From the NCBI GenBank assembly GCA_965232615.1, contig OZ246985.1:930001-994000 (forward strand): 64,000 nt of DNA, written 5' to 3'. This DNA comes from UBA2779 sp965232615. GTDB lineage: Bacteria > Spirochaetota > Spirochaetia > DSM-2461. Shown here piece by piece: positions 60,763 to 64,000 of this stretch; position 1 is the stretch's first letter, and every line of letters starts with the position of its first letter. Position numbers and translations under genes: made by a program. The notes below the pieces were generated by a model. It ran no database searches. It was given only the letters and a program-made list of their open reading frames with translations, and was not told the origin of the DNA.

Positions 60763-62864
60763 TGTAGTTTTATTGACCACCCCGGTGACAGATATGCTCT
60801 GATGCGGCGTCTTAAGCTCGTTCTTTTCCATGAGCTCCATGCTTTTCCAGCAAGCAAATCTGCTACTGTTTTATCCTGTTTTTCAAAGACTGGAGAGAAT
60901 TCTGCTTTGAGATATAGTTTTGTCCAGGAAAAAAAACCTTCCACAGAATTGATTCTTTCAGCCCACTCCAGAATTGTCTCCCCCTCTTTTGTGTGCCATC
61001 CGCTGCGTATCAAATGTCGTGAAAAACGCTGCCACTGACCCCTGGTTGACCGTTCGGGAATCCTTGAATGTTCACTGATAATGTTCGAAATACCGGGAAT
61101 TATCCGACCTGGCAAGTAAAAGAGTACAATGAGGAGAAGAATGATTATGCTGATTACGGAAGGCTTTTCTTTTATCTCAATGAATAGATCCTTCCACCAC
61201 TTTGATTCAAATCCGGAATCCTCCACCAATTCTTCAATGGCAGCACTTACTTCTCCTCTCCGGGTCAATATCTCCTCGACAAGGGGCAGCCACTCATCGG
61301 GAGATACGAAACGCATCGGATAATCTTCACCCAATGCCATTGTATTCGAGGTTGGATCAAAGCTTATCCAACCATATTCTTCTATCCAGACTTCCACCCA
61401 GGCATGGGCCGAATCTGAGAATACCGGAGTAAAACCCAATGTGGAAGTCTGGGGTCTGGTGAAAAATCCCACCACAACACGGGCGGGAATGCCAACTGAC
61501 CGGCAAAGTTTAGTCATGGCGAAGGCAAAATAGGAACAATATCCCTTCCGGGACTCAAAAAGAAACCAGGATAATTGATCCCCATCAGGAGCCAGACCAG
61601 GAATGAGGGAGTAGTAATAATTATTAAGAAGCCAGTTCTCAATGGCATTTGCCCCTTCCCAGACACCGGTTTTATCGCCAATGATTGCTACGGCCAGTTC
61701 CTTGAACTCAAGTTCATCACCACCTCTAAGAAGGTACTCCTTGAAATCAGAGGGAAGAGCATCGGATGGGGCATCGGAGAGTTCCCATTTCCCAGCATGG
61801 GAAACCATTGAATCTGCTGCATAGGCTCGTACAAATGAAGCATCATCCCAGATTGTCCATGGCTCAATACGGAATGGACTTCCTAGTGAGATGAATGATT
61901 CTGGATCAAGGGCGACCAGGTAGTACTCCTGCCTGACTATGCCCGCCTGTTTTGCCTCAGGAATAACCCATGCTCTCAAGCTTCCGGGCAGGCTGGCGGG
62001 CAGGGGAGGGCCACCAGGGTAGTCAACTTCCATAGGAGGATCTCTATAAAATCCCTTTTCCTTACTCCAGCCCGACAGTGTAAAACGTCTGAGATACCGG
62101 GTTTGTGGTCTTCCATCTTCCCTGTAAAGCAGGGACAGTTCCGCATTGAGTTCAATTCTGGGTTCAAGAGAGAGAACGTCTCCAAAGTCAAAACGAAACA
62201 GGTCAGTTGTCAGTAATCCTCCTCCGGCACTAACAGATTCTTCACGCCGTACTGAATTGCTGAAGTAAATCATCAGACTGACCAACAGGATAAGGCTGCC
62301 CCAGTACACCGCACCAGCCGGATGAAGTGTTCCTCCGGGTTTCCTATGGATTCGACTGTAGGCTAAGTACAGGCAGAGCAGGGTTAGAAGAAACAAGAAG
62401 CTTGAGATCAATAAACGGAAGCTCTCAATCTGCAGGGAGGAGAGATCACCAAAGTCATTGAAAAAAAGGGTGATAAGAATTCCGCCTATTATAGCAGTAG
62501 CTATGGCCTCCAAACAGGCAAAAACAGGGAATTTATGTACAAGGTAGTTACTTATGGCAAGAAAGTACCAGAGGGGTGCTGTGAGCAGCCAGCCCCTGTC
62601 CCAACTCACCTGGATGTCTTTGCGGGTTATAACAGCCAGTGTAAAAATGATGCCCCGGATTATCCAGGGAAGCAGAACCGTCAGAGCTATGGCTGGTAGA
62701 AGCCGTACTTTGAATCTTTTAATCAGCCAACCTGCCAGTACTGCCATTGGAAAAGCACCCCATATCCATACAGGGGGTACAATGTCATCCAGGCCAAAGC
62801 AATAAAGAACCCATACACAGCCGCCCAGTACAATTCGGGGCACATTGTTCATCAATTTTCCCAT
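60744..62864 (-). CDS. Membrane transglutaminase-like protein
   Basis: This 706-residue protein has six or more N-terminal helices, a periplasmic transglutaminase-like domain and a late membrane helix (VISIIILLLIVLFYLPG). The Cys-His-Asp triad is in SRKGYCSYFAFAMTKLCRS, SDSAHAWVEVWIEEYGW and ISFDPTSNT. It belongs to the DUF3488/TgpA-type group that pairs with MoxR and DUF58 proteins. ATG 62864 overlaps the end of the DUF58 gene's stop region. Confidence 0.88.
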   Translation of the reverse strand: MGKLMNNVPRIVLGGCVWVLYCFGLDDIVPPVWIWGAFPMAVLAGWLIKRFKVRLLPAIALTVLLPWIIRGIIFTLAVITRKDIQVSWDRGWLLTAPLWYFLAISNYLVHKFPVFACLEAIATAIIGGILITLFFNDFGDLSSLQIESFRLLISSFLFLLTLLCLYLAYSRIHRKPGGTLHPAGAVYWGSLILLVSLMIYFSNSVRREESVSAGGGLLTTDLFRFDFGDVLSLEPRIELNAELSLLYREDGRPQTRYLRRFTLSGWSKEKGFYRDPPMEVDYPGGPPLPASLPGSLRAWVIPEAKQAGIVRQEYYLVALDPESFISLGSPFRIEPWTIWDDASFVRAYAADSMVSHAGKWELSDAPSDALPSDFKEYLLRGGDELEFKELAVAIIGDKTGVWEGANAIENWLLNNYYYSLIPGLAPDGDQLSWFLFESRKGYCSYFAFAMTKLCRSVGIPARVVVGFFTRPQTSTLGFTPVFSDSAHAWVEVWIEEYGWISFDPTSNTMALGEDYPMRFVSPDEWLPLVEEILTRRGEVSAAIEELVEDSGFESKWWKDLFIEIKEKPSVISIIILLLIVLFYLPGRIIPGISNIISEHSRIPERSTRGQWQRFSRHLIRSGWHTKEGETILEWAERINSVEGFFSWTKLYLKAEFSPVFEKQDKTVADLLAGKAWSSWKRTSLRRRIRAYLSPGWSIKLQWRSRK

Positions 62865-62865
62865 C

Positions 62866-63978
62866 TCATTGCTCTTCAAAAAACCACCACCCTGGACGGC
62901 GAACTGAGTTGGAATCCGATGCTATGAAAACAGATTGACATCCTGCCTGCCGGGTCTGGTTATAGAACTGCGATCCTTCAATATCCTTTGAGCTGGATAC
63001 TATAAACAGGGATTCACCTGCGGATGGAGCGTTCCTGGTGTGCAGACTTCCAGGTTCGACCCGGGATATGCATTCAAGCCAATTCCTCTGATTGGTATTG
63101 ATCCACTTCTCCTCTCCTGGAAATCGTGTTAACACCTCCCCTGCCTCGGTGAGTAAATGAACCAGAGCCATCGTCATACTGAGGGAGGAATCAAGCTGAC
63201 CGTATCGCTTTTTTATGAAACGACTTCGGGATGCGGCAACCTGCAGCCATATTCTGCCCCGAGTTTGGATTGTATCTTCACCGATTCTTATCATGAATTC
63301 ACCGGTTCGGGCATAGTGCTTCCAGTCCAGACGCCGTGTATCATCTCCAGGAATGTATTGACGCCTTTCCAGACGTTCCTCCGCATCGTCTTTCAATCGG
63401 GGAGCTTCGGCCGATACAGTTGACCTCTTTCCTGCCGGAAATCCCCGTGTCAATGCAGCAGGTTCCGGTGGGACTGTGATGTTTTGCTGAATATCGATTG
63501 CGCATCGAAATACAAAAAAACCAAAAGGGTCTGCGGCATGGAAATACGGTTGGCCTTGCCAATGACCGCGTCGGGTAAACTTCAGTTGACCCCGACCCTT
63601 ACCTCTGGGCGGCAGGGGAATGAATAACTTCTCCTTGAACGGTCCAAAACTGAATCGCCAATAAAGAAACAGGCGGGTCCCCGGTAGAAAAACTGGGCGT
63701 TTTGGATCGGCTTCCACAGTGATATTTTCTCCTGAGCGGCATACTCCGGGCAGAGAAAGAAGATTGTGATCAATCTTCTTTGACCATCGCCATATAAAAG
63801 GGAAGGTGATCAAAAGATACAACAGGGAGAAGAATACCAATGCCGGTATGCCCAGACCGATTAGAATTCCAGGAACTCTGGATCCTTCGATCGCCGAATG
63901 CAGAAGCAGCAGGGGGGCGATACTGGCCAGTACTCCTGGAACAGTTGGGTAGAATAGTACCCGTTGCTGATTAGCCAT
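62866..63978 (-). CDS. DUF58 membrane protein of transglutaminase operon
   Basis: This 370-residue protein has two N-terminal helices (VPGVLASIAPLLLLHSAIEG, LIGLGIPALVFFSLLYLLIT), a beta-rich middle and the DUF58 motif RQYIPGDDTRRLDWKHYART. Unlike the DUF58 protein at 44528 it carries membrane anchors. With the downstream transglutaminase it forms the known MoxR-DUF58-TgpA arrangement, so a MoxR gene is expected just beyond the window's right edge. Confidence 0.9.
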   Translation of the reverse strand: MANQQRVLFYPTVPGVLASIAPLLLLHSAIEGSRVPGILIGLGIPALVFFSLLYLLITFPFIWRWSKKIDHNLLSLPGVCRSGENITVEADPKRPVFLPGTRLFLYWRFSFGPFKEKLFIPLPPRGKGRGQLKFTRRGHWQGQPYFHAADPFGFFVFRCAIDIQQNITVPPEPAALTRGFPAGKRSTVSAEAPRLKDDAEERLERRQYIPGDDTRRLDWKHYARTGEFMIRIGEDTIQTRGRIWLQVAASRSRFIKKRYGQLDSSLSMTMALVHLLTEAGEVLTRFPGEEKWINTNQRNWLECISRVEPGSLHTRNAPSAGESLFIVSSSKDIEGSQFYNQTRQAGCQSVFIASDSNSVRRPGWWFFEEQ

Positions 63979-64000
63979 GATGCAGCTGGTGGATTTCCCG

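Overview
The window looks like chromosome from a spirochaete, probably a free-living or host-associated anaerobe. The evidence is the full MoxR-DUF58-BatABCD aerotolerance operon, a group-X phosphofructokinase, paired LPP20/OmpA envelope proteins, a four-subunit 2-oxoacid:ferredoxin oxidoreductase, and the tig-clpP-clpX cluster with a second ClpP. Base composition is moderate (by eye, mid-forties percent GC), and TTG or GTG starts are frequent. The species cannot be fixed from the sequence alone.

Layout. 0-13.7 kb is core: a potassium uptake pair, rlmE, a rhomboid protease, the ferredoxin oxidoreductase operon, pfk and pgi, and a divergent beta-galactosidase-like protein. 13.7-22.1 kb is an accessory island bracketed by same-orientation ends of one IS1380-type element. 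It carries a broken type II restriction-modification pair with an attC-like integron site, fragments of two other genes, and a KAP NTPase / NACHT NTPase pair whose NACHT member contains 47 tandem hexanucleotides. An IS5-type remnant closes the island. 22.1-26.5 kb holds envelope and lipoprotein genes, a metallo-hydrolase and the tail of an RND pump. 26.5-30.3 kb is a second disturbed zone: a tandem hairpin array, a transposase fragment and an SOS-like srap-umuD-umuC cluster. 30.5-55.5 kb is mainly core: NDK-like protein, rlmB, dtd, a Ser/Thr kinase operon with an OmpA protein, infA, smr, the Bat operon headed by a clpP paralogue, era, a GH1 glucosidase, two tRNAs and tig-clpP-clpX. 55.6-59.0 kb is accessory: a modular surface lipoprotein with a DUF1566-type C terminus and a decayed IS256-type element. 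59.0-64.0 kb is a TPR-transglutaminase-DUF58 operon.

A small mobile repeat links these regions. About ten copies (160 or 255 bp) share 16-17 bp terminal inverted repeats and, at the best-preserved sites, 4-bp target duplications. They contain one or two internal hairpins whose arms change in compensating pairs between copies. The IS5-type remnant at 21.55-21.98 kb ends in the same terminal sequence, so it is the likely source of the mobilising transposase. One copy has expanded into a five-unit tandem array, and several copies sit within a few bases of stop codons or just upstream of a ribosome binding site.

The candidates for an undescribed system are the KAP-NACHT pair, which I infer to be a defence or STAND-type signalling module with a length-variable alternating A/D-L/R segment, and the covarying hairpin repeat family. 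All functional statements rest on motif recognition by eye; no database search was run.
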